6,296 nucleotides of DNA from Burkholderiales bacterium (GTDB taxonomy: Bacteria; Pseudomonadota; Gammaproteobacteria; Burkholderiales; Chitinimonadaceae). Location: assembly GCA_019234745.1 (NCBI GenBank), contig JAFAKZ010000254.1:1-6296 (forward strand), written 5' to 3'. The position numbers were made by a program, and so were the translations under genes. Below, piece by piece: positions 5,987-6,296 of this stretch. A model generated the notes under the pieces. It was not told where the DNA came from. It was given only the letters and a program-made list of their open reading frames with translations, and did no database searches. Positions within the stretch are counted from its first letter, which is position 1. Every line of letters starts with the position of its first letter.

Positions 5987-5992
5987 CCGCCG

Positions 5993-6019
5993 AAAAAAAG
6001 GCCGGGAACCCCCGGCCTT
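5993..6019 (-). terminator. Intrinsic terminator of aspS
   Basis: On the minus strand AAGGCCGGG pairs with CCCGGCCTT (6011-6019 with 5998-6006) around a 4-nt GGTT loop. A run of seven T residues (positions 5993-5999) follows, its first two bases pairing in the stem. It begins 8 bp after the aspS stop codon. This is a textbook Rho-independent terminator and separates aspS from the downstream transglutaminase-like gene. Confidence 0.92.
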
Positions 6020-6026
6020 CTGTCAC

Positions 6027-6296
6027 TTATGCCGCTACTTGCGGCGGATTGCGCAGCTTGATGTGCAATTCGCGCAATTGCTTCTCGTCGACGGCGTTTG
6101 GTGCATTGGTCAACAAACACTGCGCACGCTGCGTCTTCGGGAAGGCAATCACGTCGCGGATGGACTCGGCACCAGCCATCAGCGTCACGAGACGATCCAG
6201 GCCGAAGGCCAGGCCACCGTGCGGCGGTGCGCCGTACTGCAGGTTTTCCAGCAGGAAGCCGAACTTGTTCTGCGCTTCTTCCGCGCCGATGTTCAG
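6027..6296 (-). CDS. aspS: Aspartyl-tRNA synthetase, C-terminal end (partial)
   Basis: Only the last 89 codons and the stop are present; the gene enters from the right edge. The enzyme charges tRNA with aspartate in the cytoplasm, and some bacterial forms also charge tRNA-Asn. The visible part includes AQNKFGFLLENLQYGAPPHG and then GLAFGLDRLVTLMAGAESIRDVIAFPKT. The latter is class II synthetase motif 3, with the GLDR arginine that contacts ATP, and the DVIAFPK block typical of bacterial AspS. The tail TQRAQCLLTNAPNAVDEKQLRELHIKLRNPPQVAA resembles betaproteobacterial AspS. The stop at 6027-6029 is followed directly by an intrinsic terminator, so aspS ends its transcription unit here. Identification is very secure; the taxonomic reading of the tail is from memory of the family. 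Confidence 0.97.
   Translation of the reverse strand: MNIGAEEAQNKFGFLLENLQYGAPPHGGLAFGLDRLVTLMAGAESIRDVIAFPKTQRAQCLLTNAPNAVDEKQLRELHIKLRNPPQVAA

Noticed and set aside
5935..6120. N-terminal extension of the transglutaminase-like protein to 6120
   Set aside because: It would read through the aspS terminator and overlap the aspS coding end. The signal peptide starts at the methionine encoded at 5934.

Overview
The window looks like a chromosomal segment of a GC-rich Gram-negative proteobacterium. The best taxonomic clue is the C-terminal tail of aspartyl-tRNA synthetase at the right edge. Its wording after the class II motif 3 (PKTQRAQCLLTNAP, then DEKQLRELHIKLRNPP) reads like betaproteobacterial AspS rather than enterobacterial or xanthomonad AspS. 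A member of or near the Neisseriales is my guess. The genus cannot be fixed from this sequence. No mobile elements, tRNAs, rRNAs or CRISPR arrays were seen.

Layout, left to right. (1) Positions 1-899, minus strand: the N-terminal 299 residues of a membrane protein that runs off the left edge. It has about six transmembrane helices with several in-membrane histidines, followed by the start of a [2Fe-2S] ferredoxin domain. This is the architecture of redox-responsive class III adenylate cyclases of the CyaC type, but the catalytic domain lies outside the window. (2) Positions 900-1074: a 175-bp divergent intergenic region with candidate promoters. (3) Positions 1075-2106 and 2134-3999, plus strand: two tandem paralogous secreted Sel1-like repeat proteins of 343 and 621 residues. 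They are built from about 7 and 15 units of 36 residues and share related N- and C-terminal caps. The two genes lie in the same frame, separated by one stop codon and nine sense codons. (4) Positions 4009-5934, minus strand: a 641-residue exported protein with DUF3857 and transglutaminase-like domains and an intact Cys-His-Asp triad. It converges on the second Sel1 gene with a gap of only 9 bp. (5) Positions 5935-6026: an intergenic region holding the aspS intrinsic terminator, a TATGAT-type -10 candidate and a perfect 16-bp palindrome in the leader of the transglutaminase-like gene. (6) Positions 6027-6296, minus strand: the last 89 codons of aspS.

Functionally, the three complete genes all encode predicted exported proteins: two repeat scaffolds and one papain-fold enzyme or structural relative. 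The partial gene 1 encodes a predicted inner-membrane redox sensor with probable cyclic nucleotide output. Nothing in the sequence proves that they act together. The Sel1 pair is probably one transcription unit. Its divergence from the cyclase-like gene and convergence with the transglutaminase-like gene are positional facts only.
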